Below, piece by piece: positions 50,291 through 61,374 of a stretch of DNA of 64,000 nucleotides. The stretch spans positions 62,001 to 126,000 of the forward strand of contig CAJNDT010000328.1 in assembly GCA_905221615.1 (NCBI GenBank), read 5' to 3'. Source of the stretch: Symbiodinium sp. CCMP2592 (taxonomy: Eukaryota > Sar > Dinophyceae > Suessiales > Symbiodiniaceae). Each line of letters opens with the position of its first letter. Position 1 is the first letter of the stretch. A model generated the notes under the pieces. It was not told the origin of the DNA and did no database searches. It worked only from the letters and a program-made list of their open reading frames with translations. The position numbers were made by a program, and so were the translations under genes.

Positions 50291-51285
50291 TGAGCTCCAA
50301 ACCCTGAGCCCTGCAGAACTTTGAGATGATCTTGCGGACAAGCACCAACCTTTTCTCGCAATCTCGGGCCATTTACGGGTTTAGGGTCTAGGGTGTATAA
50401 TCTCGATCCACTTATGGGTTTATATCCCTGACAGCTTGGTCGGGTTGTATACGTATACAGTTTAGGGTTTAGGGTTTAGAGTTTAGGGGTTAGGGTTTAG
50501 GCTTGTTGCTAACGGTGTTGGGCTTTGAAATAAAGTCCTGAACAACCTATCAGCGTCACATAAAAGCCCAAGAAAGTTACCATGGGTTTGGCTTCATGCG
50601 GCTTTTTTACATAAGCCGTGGCTGAGTTCTGTTGTAGAAGCCCTTACTACCTTTGTTATTGAATGTTGTAACATCTTCTTTCGTGTTTAGGGAAGCATAG
50701 GGGTGTACAACAGGTCTGAGTATATAGTAAGTATTGTCATGATATCCAAGACCCCGATTCTACTCATTCAAAACCCTGAACACTAAACCCTAACAACAAC
50801 CGTAAAAACACCCCAAAAATCCCTAAACCCTAAACCCTAAACCCTAAACCCTAAACCCCAAACCCAAAAATCCTAAGCCCTAAAAGGCCCTATAAGCCTT
50901 AAAGCCCTTAAACCCTAATCCTTATACCCTAAGGTTTGGGCTTTCGGAAGCTCAGGACCCGAAAAGCTCGACTCGAACCCAGAAGACTAGCAACATAAGA
51001 GCATTCATGAAAAGAACAACACTTTTTCGTAGCGGCAATAGCAATTATATTATCAATAGATAAGAAGAGACTGATTGCAATGCTAGAAATAATTTTTAGC
51101 AACATTAGAAGCCTCTTGTACGGTTCTTGTAGGCTTCTGCTGTCTCGAGGGGCTCACGCCCAAAGCCCTCTGCGCACCTAAAACCAAAGCCATGTATCGC
51201 TGGGACTTGAAATCCGAAATGCTGAAGCTTTTAAACCCTAAAACCTAGACAACTATCCGCAAATATTGGTGCAGAACGTGTAATG

Positions 51286-51496
51286 TGGGGGCCTTAATGA
51301 TTAGAATGGGTTTGGGGAGGTCCTTATTATAACTATATGGTGCAATATACCCCCAAACCCTATTCTGATCATTACTTGGAGGCCCTTTTGACTTAGTAAG
51401 TAGGGTTAGTAAGGTAAGTTATGGGGATTATAATAGGGTTTCTAGGGGATACTAAGTAGACTTACTAAGTCAAAAGGGCCTCCAAGTAAGGCCCCT
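51286..51496. mobile_element. Family M element, copy 5, interrupted by a family H element
   Basis: GGGGGCCTTAATGATTAGAA at the left; CCCAAACCCTATTCTGATCA then TTA, the insert, and TAAGGCCCC at the right. Removing the insert and one TA yields a right arm that is the near-exact inverse of the left arm. Confidence 0.88.
51375..51486. mobile_element. Family H MITE-like element, copy 2 (nested, TA duplication)
   Basis: Same 112-bp sequence as 47377-47488 in the other orientation, inserted at a TA within a family M arm. Confidence 0.95.
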
Positions 51497-51554
51497 GAGG
51501 TAACTTTGCCAGTTTGGGAGTTGGTCCACGCTTGAGGGCGGCTCTGGACCCCTT

Positions 51555-51669
51555 ACAGTAAGAGCCCAGAAAGTTGGAACATCATTCTCCTCATGCCCTT
51601 AAGGTGAAGTATAAGGGATCCTAGCACTAATCCTCCTAAAGCCATGTTCCAACTTTCTGGCTTCTACTA
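51555..51669. mobile_element. Family K MITE-like element, copy 2
   Basis: ACAGTAAGAGCCCAGAAAGT faces CCAACTTTCTGGCTTCTACT; interior inverted relative to 46192. It abuts the next element at 51670. Confidence 0.88.
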
Positions 51670-51780
51670 CTAGGCCTAAGAGTAACCTAGGAATAAAAAG
51701 GGTGCCCTTTTTGGTTTAAAGGGGCTTATAAGAGAAGCTGAACCCTAAAAAAGGGAATAAGGGCCTACTCTAGGTCCTAG
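51670..51780. mobile_element. Family B-second MITE-like element, copy 1
   Basis: CTAGGCCTAAGAGTAACC faces GGCCTACTCTAGGTCCTAG. The interior AATAAAAAGGGTGCCCTTTTTGG is analogous to family B. Near-identical copy at 62539. Confidence 0.82.
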
Positions 51781-51838
51781 TCCCAAATCCCGAAGCCCAG
51801 AGCCTTGATTTGACCCCGAAACGAAGCCAAAAGCCTAT

Positions 51839-52023
51839 GGGGGGGCTTGCGGAAATAAGGATACCGTTTTGGGTTTAGGGTTTAGGGTTTAGGGTTTAGG
51901 GTTTAGGGTTTAGGGTTTAGGGTTTAGGGTTTAGGGTTTAGGGTTTAGGGTTTAGGTCCTTATAGTGAGGATCCTACTATGTAGGCGTACTACATGTGGG
52001 TCCCTATTTTCGGAGAAGCTCCC
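51839..52023. mobile_element. Family D element, copy 5, containing a telomere-type array
   Basis: Left end GGGGGGGCTTGCGGAAATAA and right part TCCTTATAGTGAGGATCCTA to GGAGAAGCTCCC. Between them, where other copies read ATTTAGGGGTCC, about 12 TTTAGGG units occupy 51868-51956. Confidence 0.75.
51868..51956 (+). repeat. Homogeneous TTTAGGG array inside a family D element
   Basis: About 12.5 perfect or nearly perfect units; with 24773-24859, the purest in the window. Confidence 0.95.
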
Positions 52024-52404
52024 ATTTATCAGAAACCCTAGGACCCTAAACACCTAAACCAAAGAAGCCGAAAACTAGAAACCCTAAACCCTAAGGCCAA
52101 AACCCTGAAAACGTGAAACTGCCGAGCTGCTCAGGCCAGCTTTTGCGCGTGCGCAAGAGGTTCTGCCAGATGTTGGTAGTCGGAGTTGCGGGGGATCAAA
52201 GATTTGGGGTTTTGGGCTGTACCCTACACCCTAAACACTAAACCCAAAACCTAAACCCTAAACTTTAGAAGTTTGTGGTTTTGGGCTTGGGGTCTAGAGC
52301 TTCAGGTTTAGGGATTAGCATGGTTTAACGTTTAGGCTTTAAGGACTTGGGCCAAGCTTTGTGGGTAGAAACTCCAAAGCCGCTTAAACAGCCTGGCTCT
52401 TACG

Positions 52405-52490
52405 GTTGATGATATAAATCCTGCATGACCTTAATGACCCTAGACTATGGGAATTATGGTAAATTCCTTATTATGGGTTATGCAGGATTT
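52405..52490. mobile_element. Family A palindrome, copy 3 (right end decayed)
   Basis: GTTGATGATATAAATCCTGC at the left; the right end stops at GCAGGATTT. Confidence 0.75.
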
Positions 52491-52552
52491 TGCCCATCTA
52501 GTAGTCAATGGGGTAATGGCTTCTTGGGTAGAGGGGACCTTGAGGGATTATG

Positions 52553-52648
52553 GTTGATGATATAAATCCTGCATGACCCACAATAAGGAATACACCAGAA
52601 TTCCCATATATTCCTTACTATGGGTAATGCAGGATTTACATCATCAAC
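52553..52648. mobile_element. Family A palindrome, copy 4 (intact)
   Basis: GTTGATGATATAAATCCTGC faces GCAGGATTTACATCATCAAC, 96 bp, 60 bases after copy 3. Confidence 0.88.
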
Positions 52649-52914
52649 TGTATCATAGGGATCCATTCCCCCATTCCCTACTAGGAACCAGACAGCTAAA
52701 TGAAGGTGCTAGTGCTTCGGCTCTAGGGTTTACTTAGGGTTTGGGGCTTAGGCTTTAGGGTATAGGGTTTAGGGTGTAGGATTTAAGGTGTAGGGTGTAG
52801 GGTTTACTTTAAGTTCAGGGACAAGATCTATCCAACAGCAGTGTTCCCTCCATCGTTGTGTCGTCTGCTGCGTGCTGTGCCGTGTCGCGTCCAACGATCT
52901 TCTTCAACTCACAA

Positions 52915-53026
52915 CTAGGATACCCAGTAACCTAAGAATAAAAAGGCCTCTCATTTTGGCATTGGGTAACTTCATAAGGAACCTAGGACTACAAAAAGGG
53001 AATAAGGGTACTACTGGGCATCCTAG
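52915..53026. mobile_element. Family B MITE-like element, copy 4
   Basis: CTAGGATACCCAGTAACC to CTGGGCATCCTAG, 112 bp. Flanks ACAA and CCCC do not match. Confidence 0.85.
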
Positions 53027-53229
53027 CCCCTAATTTTCGGAAGCCCTAAACCCTTTATAGAACCCTTATAGATCCCTTTGAGGAACCCTTTACAGATCCC
53101 TTTAAGGAACCCTTGCATCCTAGTCTATGTGCAGCATTCGGATATAGGGCTCAGGCCTTCACAAGCAAAGCCAAGGGAAAAAGCTTGGGGTTTAGGGTGT
53201 AGAGTAGAATAGCCCACAACACCTTATCG

Positions 53230-53261
53230 GTTTAGGGTTTAGGGTTTAGGGTTTAGGGTTT
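53230..53261 (+). repeat. Short TTTAGGG array
   Basis: Four to five units. Confidence 0.9.
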
Positions 53262-54094
53262 AATATTGAAAACCATGGAGGGAAAAAAACCCGCGATGTT
53301 AACACCTTCTTGAACCCCCTCTCGATAAAAAAATATAGAAGCCACGCTTAATTCGTCCAAGCTGCCCTGGCTTCCCGGGAAAGTTCCTTGGCTCCGTGGG
53401 CTCTTCCGGGCCCCTTTGTTTTAGGGCTCCTTAAGGGTTCCAGTCATGGTTTTACAAGAGTCTTAGTCTTGAAGGGCTCTTCAGCGACTCCTTAAGGCTT
53501 CTAGAATTAGTGGGCTCAAACAATCCCAAACCCTCAAATTTCAGTTGCATATCCTGGACCGTACAGCCTAAACCCAAGACGTCAATCCTAAACTCTGACC
53601 CAAACACCATCATCCCAAACTCCTGAAGCTGGTTCGTCTGTTCTTCCAACTCCCGAACCCTGCAAGACACCGTTCAGGAACCCTTGCCGGAAGCCAACTC
53701 GGCCCCAAACCCCAAAGCTAAAGAGCCCTCAACCTTATAAACCCTAAACTCCAAGGCAGGCGCTGATTCCAAACCCCTTCTGAAGGAACTACAAGTCAGG
53801 GGCCATTCCTGCATTCCTGAGTTGGAGCCTTCTTCAAGAGCACACGAAACCCTCCACCCCGAAACCCTAACCCCTAAACCCCTAAACCCTAAACCCCACA
53901 AGGCTCTTCGAAAGATAACAGCCGGCAGGCGGAGAGGTCCGGGTTCTGGATCCGCAAGCCCGTGGCTTGGTAGGCACGTCCTGAGAGTTTCGAGGTTTCG
54001 AGTTCAGAGTTGGGGGTTTAGGGGTTTGGTGTTTAGGGCCTTGGGAGTTGGGGCATGGAGTAGAGCTTAGAGTCTTAGAGTTTATGTAGGGTTT

Positions 54095-54208
54095 ACAGTA
54101 GAAGCCAGAAAGTTGGAACATGGCTTTAGGAGGATTAGTGCTAGGATCCCTTATACTTTACCTTAAGGGTATGAGGACAATTATGTTCCAACTTTCTGGC
54201 TTCTACTA
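54095..54208. mobile_element. Family K MITE-like element, copy 3
   Basis: ACAGTAGAAGCCAGAAAGTT faces ACTTTCTGGCTTCTACTAT. Nearly identical to 46192-46306. Confidence 0.9.
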
Positions 54209-54384
54209 TAAGGCTTTGGGTTTAGGAGTTTTGGGTCGAGGATTTAGGTATAGACTGGTTGCTTTGAGCTTTGGGGGTTCGGGCGTCGCTTGTCCGATCT
54301 TTTGCCGGAGAGCCCGGGGATCGGCTGGGTGAAGGCATGCCGTCAGCTCTAGACCCCAAGCCCTACATACATCCATAAACAAAT

Positions 54385-54486
54385 GGGTGGCTTTTAAACA
54401 TTATGGTCCTTGCTTGGACCCTTGATATTCGACGGCATCTGATATTTAGGATACCCAAAAAGGAGCCATAATTCTGACAACTAACC
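54385..54486. mobile_element. Family E MITE-like element, copy 4, with AAAT target duplication
   Basis: GGGTGGCTTTTAAACATTAT faces TAATTCTGACAACTAACC; AAAT on both flanks although the arms have diverged. Confidence 0.8.
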
Positions 54487-54848
54487 AAATAGATACAGAA
54501 ATGCATACATGGTTTTGGGGTTTAGGGTTATACATACATAGAGGAAGACAGCAAGACCCAGAGACAGACAATCCGACAAAAGGAAAGACCGAGAGAGAGT
54601 GAATGAGAGACACGGACCCGACAGCCATGCCCGTAGAACTCCCGAATGACCCACGTGCGAAAAACCCAACCCAACCCCAAACCCTAAACCCCAAACCCTA
54701 AACCTCTAAACCGTAAACCCTAAACACCAAAGCCCACGGAAATCCCAGGATTGCGCTTAGGGATTTGGTCAGAAAGCGCGAACGACTAGTCTGAGGTCCC
54801 ACCCTAAACCCCAATGAATACACCTTCAACATGTTAAACACTAATTTC

Positions 54849-54961
54849 CTAGGAGACCCGGTAACCTAAGAATAAAAAAGGCCTCTCTTTTTGGTATTGG
54901 GTAACTTTACAAGGAACCTAGGACTACAAAAAGGGAATAAGGGAACTACTGGGCATCCTAG
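54849..54961. mobile_element. Family B MITE-like element, copy 5
   Basis: CTAGGAGACCCGGTAACC to CTGGGCATCCTAG. Its last CTAG is shared with the following B-prime element. Confidence 0.85.
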
Positions 54962-55057
54962 AGTAGCCCCTTTATAATAGGGGTTACCTTTTCCCTACTA
55001 GTCGGTTGTAATGACGGCACACTTAAGTAAAAATGGCAACAGGGTACTGCCCAGGGG
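54958..55057. mobile_element. Family B-prime element abutting a family B element
   Basis: CTAGAGTAGCCCCTTTATAA, TACCTTTTCCCTAC, then GGGTACTGCCCAGGG. Adjacent to copy 5 of family B with the CTAG in common, so one probably inserted at the end of the other. Confidence 0.65.
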
Positions 55058-55279
55058 GTTCGCCTTCAACATGCTAAACACAAACTAAGCACTTAAAGTG
55101 AACCAAAATCCCAAACTAAACCCTAAACCACAAGCCGGACACCTCAAACCCCATCTCGGAATCTGACGGGTTCTACCAAGAAACTCTGACAGTCTGGGTT
55201 CTTATACTGCACCTGCATTAGACTCGAAGATCAAATCGTTAAACCCCCAAATCCTTGGCTACCCTTAACACTAATGTCA

Positions 55280-55345
55280 ATGTAGGAACCTGGTTAAGGA
55301 ACCTTGGGCCTGTATAGGCCAAAGGTTTCTTAATCAGAACCCTGC
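55280..55345. mobile_element. Family L element, copy 4 (deleted)
   Basis: ATGTAGGAACCTGGTTAAGG faces GGTTTCTTAATCAGAACCC; inner CTTGGGCC/GGCCAAAGG. Confidence 0.65.
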
Positions 55346-55546
55346 AACCCTAAACACAGGCACGAGAGCCTAGAACCCGAAACCCTAAACCCTAGACCCT
55401 AAACCCTAAAGCATCCCCAAACCCTGTAACTATAAAGCCTAAGCCCTCATGAAATCCTCTGAACACCGTGCCCGGCCCTGAAACCTAAACCCCTAACCCC
55501 TCAGGCACATTCAAGAGTTGTGTGTTTACATCTTTCTGTACATAAT

Positions 55547-55603
55547 TAGATAGATAGATAGATAGATAGACAATAGATAGATAGGCAAATGGATAGATAA
55601 ATA
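55547..55603 (+). repeat. GATA microsatellite
   Basis: About 11 GATA units with interruptions. Confidence 0.92.
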
Positions 55604-56339
55604 GTTAGAGTAAGGTTGCACATAAAAAGATATACAGGTTATGCAAATGTATGTATGCGCAGCTTATGTCAAGACACGTCGGTTGCTCGTATCGTGGCCT
55701 GGGGCGCCCACCCGTGGAGCTTCGGTTTTTGGGGGTTCAGGGTTACTAAAATTCTTCAGAGGTCTCTGAGGGTCGCTGGAGTTTGGGGTTCAGGTTTTGT
55801 TTTTTTTGGCTGGGTTTTAGGGGTTGGGGATGAGGGTTCCTGGGAAGTTCGACCCTTCGGGGTCGAGGTCCCATCAGACATATTCTTTCAGTTTGCGGCT
55901 CGGTTTAGGGTTTAGGGTTTTTTTTTTTTTAAGTTTGGGGTTTAGGGTTTCAAGGGGGGGGGGGCTGTGGCAAAGGCGGCTCGGGGTGCGAGGCTTTCCC
56001 TCTTCCATCTGAGGGTTTCGGGTTTAGGGCTGAATCTGTCGAAGACACACCCGAATGGGTTCTCCCTAAACTGGGGTTTGAGGTAACCAGGGAGAAAAAA
56101 ATATAAACTCTCTATCTCACGTTGGTTCCTTTCAGGAACAAGTCCTTAAAAACGTATTACAGTATGGTAAGTACCTTACTACCCCGATAAGCCACAGAAC
56201 AGAAAGGTTAAACTTGCCGATTCCTACTAAACTACAAGAACCCCACAAGTTTAAAGGTTGGGTATCGGGGATCGAGGGTACTCCAGAAGCCAGTACAAGA
56301 GGAACCGCACTCCCCCTGAAGCCCCTTCCGAAGTCAAGA

Positions 56340-56475
56340 AACCCCTGAGCCCCTCCCACAAAACCGACCCTAAACCCTTAAATCCTAGACCCTAAACCCT
56401 AAACCCTTTAGGGTTTAGTGGGTTTAAGGTCTAGTGTCTAGGATTTTGGGGTTTAGGGTTTAGGGTTCCAAACCC
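56340..56475. repeat. Head-to-head telomere-type inverted repeat
   Basis: CCCTAAACCC units run into TTTAGGGTTTAG at 56402. CCTAGACCCTAA and GTCTAGGATTTTGGGG also face each other. The stem is imperfect. Confidence 0.7.
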
Positions 56476-56626
56476 TGAACCCCAGACCCTAGACTAAGCC
56501 CTTTGAACGCTCAAGCTCCTTTTCGATCAGAAAGATTCCCAAGCCAAAGCGGCCCAGACGGTCGTCGTCTTCGGGCAGCGCCACGCGCTTGAGGAAGAAT
56601 CGGCGTTCTCCTGGAGAGGCTCCAAA

Positions 56627-56788
56627 CCCAGAGACTCCAATATCCCTTAATTACGGAATATGCCTTAAATTGTAGCAGGATCCCTAATATGATTTAAGGA
56701 ATATTCCTTAATTATTCCTTAAATCATATTAGGGATCCTACCATAATTTGATGCATATTCCTAATTAAGGGATATCGGAGTCTCTGGG
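56627..56788. mobile_element. Family C palindrome, copy 6 (expanded)
   Basis: 162 bp from CCCAGAGACTCC to GGAGTCTCTGGG. Two palindromic cores with GGATCC follow each other, as if half a family C copy had been duplicated inside. Confidence 0.82.
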
Positions 56789-57492
56789 TCCCTTGGGAAC
56801 GGTCTTATCAGGGTTCAGGGTTTAGGGTTTTTCGGAACGGTCTTATTAGGGTTCTAAGAGGGCGTTAAGCGTCTTGACAGGACGCTGGCTCATGGAGTTT
56901 ATGGTCTCTCAGGCGTTGAAACTAAGATCATGTTGCGGTTTACACACTCCTAACCCGACGGGTTCTGGATGTAGACAAGCCAATGCAGTACACAGGGCCT
57001 TCACGACTAGAACCGGTGTTGCAGCACGTACATGGATTTGTCGCTCGGAAAACTTGCTAAGCCCGAAACCGCAGAATCTCCAAGCCTCCTGGCTTGTCTG
57101 TGGCATTCAGCTCTGCGGGAAAGCAACGTCAGCAGCTCCAGCACACAAAACCCAACACCTCGCTCTCCCACTGGAAGCCACGCTGGTGGGCTCCAACACA
57201 AGCCAAAGGTCGAGGTTGACTTAGGGCTTACGGTTTGGGGACTTTCCGAAAAGTCGAGTCATCGTTGCCCTAAACTCCAACCTCAAAGCAACCATACGGG
57301 AAAATGACCAACCGTTCAGACCGCTATATCTTCACGGGGTAGTATAAGGACCTGGATTATCAGAATAGGTTCTTGGTGTCTGGGTGTCTTGCAGGAAGAG
57401 TACTAACAACTATACCGACCCCTCTGTCAAGGCCTCAAGCTTCAAAACTAATGACCAACAGAACCTGATTCTGAGAGTGCATGCACCTATAT

Positions 57493-57592
57493 GAGTGGTT
57501 GTCAAAATTAGGGTCCCCTTTTGGGTATCTTAAAGATTCGGTGCCGTATTATATTAAGGACCCAAAAGGGACCCTAATTTTGACAACTACCC
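57493..57592. mobile_element. Family E MITE-like element, copy 5
   Basis: GAGTGGTTGTCAAAATTAGG faces CCTAATTTTGACAACTACCC, 100 bp. Flanks ATAT and ATAC. Confidence 0.88.
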
Positions 57593-58155
57593 ATACTACA
57601 ACCCTACAAAACACTACACAAACCTTCCGGAGGCCTTGTAGACCTCACTTGTGTCTGGGTGTTCCGGAACTCACCCCAAACCCTAAACCCTCAACCCCAA
57701 ACCCTAAAACCCCTGAACCCTAAACCGGTTGAGGGATTAGAGATTAGTGGCCTTGAGCTGATCCGGAAACCCTAAACCCTAAACCGGAACAGTCTCCTTT
57801 CTGCAGGCGTACCGCCTTCTCCGAGGGTGTGCGGATTCCCAGTCGGTCGGAGATGTTGGAGCCCACGTGTGCCTTGGGAAAGAGGGCTGTCTAGGGGTTT
57901 AGGGTTGAGGGTTTAGGGTTTAGGGGTTTAGAGCTTTGGGTTTAGGGTTCCACTAAGGGGATCCATAAGGGTTTAGGGCCGTTTTGAAGGGCTTTGGGGT
58001 GGAGGGCTTTATAGAGCTGTGGGGCTGGCTTTGGGATTTAGGGTTTAAGGTTCCCCTTTTAAGGGGATCCCATAAGGGTTTAGGGAACTCCGTCGTCAGC
58101 TAACAGACACTAGTCTCTAATCCCTCAACCCACACCCTAAACCTTAAACCCTAAA

Positions 58156-58230
58156 GTTTAGGGGTTTATAGGTTTAGGGTTTAAAGTTTAGGGCCTAAAC
58201 TCTAAACCCTAAACCTATAAACCCCTAAAC
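58156..58230. repeat. 75-bp near-perfect palindrome made of TTTAGGG-type units
   Basis: Arms of 37 bases (58156-58192 and 58194-58230) differ at one position and are separated by a single base. Each arm contains TTTAGGGG, TTTATAGG and TTTAGGG. Confidence 0.92.
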
Positions 58231-59371
58231 CCTAAACCCTAATTGTTCACCAATATTCTTGTTGGGAGTATAGTATCATGGGCCACAAAACCCGACTCGA
58301 ATTATTCAGGCCCCTATATTAAACTCTCCAAACTGTAAAGCCCTAAACCCTGCACCCACAGCCGCGGATCCTAAAAGCTCCAAAACCCAACCGGAAAATC
58401 CTGGCCGTCAGGGGCACTCGTTGCGGGTCCGAGTGGTCCCGGTAGTTGTAAAAGATGGAGCAGCCGGTGTAGACGTTCCGTCTGCGACCGCCGGACCTTT
58501 CAACGAAGCTTACATTCGGGTCGTAGCGGCTTTGTGCTGAAATTCTTAAACCCTGTACCTAAGCCCCTAAATTTTAGACCCTAAATCCTAAGCCCAAACC
58601 CTGTTGGGGGCCTAGTATAGTTATCACGCGGAACTTTCCATGTTCCCTTCTTCAATCCCAACCCCTTGACTCCCTAGACCCCGAAACCCCAAGCACAAAC
58701 ACAAAACCAATGAAAATCCTTGTCGACCCCTCCCCACAAGCCATATGAAAAATCTAACCCACCTCCTCCCCACCCCCTCTCCGTGATTGATAAAACAACA
58801 GCCAGAGACAGAACCTCGAAACGTACTCAAGCCGATCTAAAGCCACCAAAACCTCAAAGAGAATCCGCTGTCTTGGCCCGAGGGGCCTGTAAGGCTGTTC
58901 TTGGGATCCCCTATTACAACTATGCCCTAAGACGCCTCAAAATAGCTTGGCCCTACTCTTTTTCTGAGGTTTATGCCTAGATCAGAAAAAGCTATAAGAG
59001 CCTTATGACACCCGCATTAGAACCCCTTGTATAAATCCCACCTAAAACCTTTCACATTGACCCCTGTAGAAAGTTTTTATGGAACGCTTCATAATATCAC
59101 CCTCATGAAACCCTTACAGAACCAGAGCTTTCTCTTACTTGAACCCCTACTGTAGACACTGGATAGAACCCTCTACATTGAACAGACAACCCACCAGCTG
59201 ACCTGCACGAGGTGGAGTCCAACCTCTTCGCCACGCGCTCGACCTTGATACTGGGTGACTATTTAGGTCTTGGGCTTTGGATTGCTTAGGCATTGGTTTA
59301 GGATGGAGGTTTAGGATTAAGGCTGTGGGTCGTGATTTTCGACTCAGGACGGTTTAGGGTCTCATGAAGCC

Positions 59372-59486
59372 CTAGGTTCCTGAGTAACCCCTCCTTGAAA
59401 AGGGTAGCCTTTTCCCGAAGGGGAACCCAAAACAAGAAAGGCACAAGAGTAGAAAGGCACAAGAGTACTAACTACCAGCAACCTAG
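59372..59486. mobile_element. Family B-prime MITE-like element
   Basis: CTAGGTTCCTGAGTAACCCC to ACTACCAGCAACCTAG. GAAAGGCACAAGAGTA is tandemly duplicated inside. Confidence 0.75.
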
Positions 59487-60009
59487 TAGACCCTAAGCCC
59501 TTTCCTTTCAGGATCCCTTTAAGGAACCCTTTTACCCAGGAGCCCCTCGAGGAACCCTTTTACCCAGGAGCCTAAAACCGCAAAAGGACAAACTCAGGGA
59601 GCCGCGTCCTTTGGATCCTCGGAAGTACTGAGCCACACTTCCTGCAAGGTCCGGCTGAGGATTCGAGTCTCTTAGGGTCTTCAGGGCCTTCAAGCGTCAG
59701 TGCTTTTCGGGGAGTGTTTTGGGTTTTCGGGGTGACAAAGTTGGAATTTCGTAGCGTTTCATACTCCAGGGGTTCACAGTTGCATTGTTAGCAACCCTAA
59801 ACCCTCAACCCTAAACCCTTAACCCTAAACCCTCAACCGGTATTCGGAGGATTGAACTCTTCGGGCTCTGGGTTCAGGGCTTCTGGGCCTCCGGGTTGAG
59901 GCTTGAGGCTTGAACTTACCTTGGGTTAGGGAGTGGGGCTCCTTTAAAGGGATCTATAGGGTTCCTTTGAAGGGATCTATAGGGTTCCTAGGGTTCTTTA
60001 AAAGGGTTT

Positions 60010-60104
60010 CTTACCTTTTGTTAGTAGGGAAATGGAGGAATGGGGTACAACTATAATAACTACTATTACTACCATTCTTCCGTTCCCTACTAACCAAGGC
60101 TAAG
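60010..60104. mobile_element. Family I palindrome, copy 3
   Basis: CTTACCTTTTGTTAGTAGGG faces CCCTACTAACCAAGGCTAAG. Confidence 0.83.
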
Positions 60105-60174
60105 TGAAGGCCTATGGTTCAGGGCTTCGGGCTCAGGCATGCAGGACATAGGCCGTTGGGTCTGGATCTCAGGG

Positions 60175-60290
60175 CTAAACCCTAAACCCTAAACCCTAAA
60201 ACCCTAAACCCCTTAACCCTAAGCCCTAAACCCTAAAACGCTAAAACGCTAAACCCTAAACCCCAAAACCCTAAACCCTAAACCCCGAAT
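60175..60290 (-). repeat. Interstitial telomere-type block, CCCTAAA
   Basis: About 15 units with extra A or C and two ACGCTAAA variants. Confidence 0.9.
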
Positions 60291-60603
60291 ATTCGCTACC
60301 CCGGCACAAAAGCATCTTCGAAAGCGCCTGTCTGGGAGTTTAGGGCCCAGGGTCTCGGTAACTCTGCTGCTTTTAGAATGTTAGTTTAGGGCTTAGGGTT
60401 TAGAGTTCAGGGGTTTAGAGGTGTCGGTAAGTCTGCTGCGTTTAGAATGGTAGTTTAGGGTTTAGGGTTCGGGGGTTTAGGGGTTTTAGGGTTTAGCGTT
60501 GATGGTAGTTGGGCTCTCTTGTGGTTACTTGCTTTGGGCCACAGCACTAACGATCGATCCGACGGTTGTGCGTGATCTTGCACACTCCCTGCTGCCTTCA
60601 CAA

Positions 60604-60706
60604 GGGAGTTCCCGAAAATTAGGGGAGTACCTTAGTTCCGGGTCCGTATGGTAAGGATCCTACTATCTAAGGTACTATAGTAGGGTCCCCTATTTTCGGA
60701 AACTCT
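60604..60706. mobile_element. Family D MITE-like element, copy 6, with ACAA target duplication
   Basis: GGGAGTTCCCGAAAATTAGG faces CCTATTTTCGGAAACTCT; ACAA on both flanks. Confidence 0.88.
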
Positions 60707-60828
60707 ACAAGAATGGAGCCAAGGATAACGACATTCGTTGGAAGAAGCTTGGGTTTCAATGTGGCAAAGTCCCCAACCCATTGCAAAACTTTCGCTGCCC
60801 TTGGCAGAGCCATCTATCCAAGGTAAAA

Positions 60829-60933
60829 GGAAGGACCCTTAGGTATATACCCTTAATATAGCCATTATATACCCATTATATAGCCCCTTATAGGGTAGGG
60901 GTCCCCATTAAGGGTCCCTCCTTTTCCCCTTTG
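60829..60933. mobile_element. Family J palindrome, copy 3 (left arm shortened)
   Basis: CAAGGTAAAAGGAAGGACCC faces GGGTCCCTCCTTTTCCCCTT. Confidence 0.82.
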
Positions 60934-61250
60934 AATCTAGAGACTCTAGCTGTGCCCCATCCGCCGCCCCACTAGACTATTCTGTAGAATAGTTACTGAC
61001 AATATCTACTGGGGCTTGCACACTCTTGCATTTAACACCCCAAGCAATCAAGCTGGAATCCCAAAGCCGTCGTGACTGGAAGGTGTACTTAAGGGACCTT
61101 ACTGATAAAAATGGGTTTTGGCGGTGTTTAGATACTGTGTTTGCAATGAGGAACCCTGATAAAAATCACTTTGGTAATAGATCAAGCTCCTTTCCTATGG
61201 AACTCGACAGGGGTGCCACGTTCTCCAGGGTTGTTACGCCACCAGCGTGA

Positions 61251-61374
61251 GGGTAGCTCTCTAAATTAGGTTCCCCTTTTGGGGAGCCCAGAACAAGGCG
61301 GCACCCCCCCCCCCCCCAAAAAAAAAAAAAAAAAAACTACCCCCAAAAACTAACTATACTTTAGAGAATTACCC
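61251..61374. mobile_element. Family S MITE-like element with C and A tracts
   Basis: GGGTAGCTCTCTAAATTAGG faces ACTTTAGAGAATTACCC. Flanks GTGA and ATGA fit a 4-bp duplication with one change. The middle has pure C and A runs. Confidence 0.72.

Noticed and set aside
56874-57224. 116-codon plus-strand frame
   Set aside because: No domain, and an equally open frame on the other strand. Probably chance.
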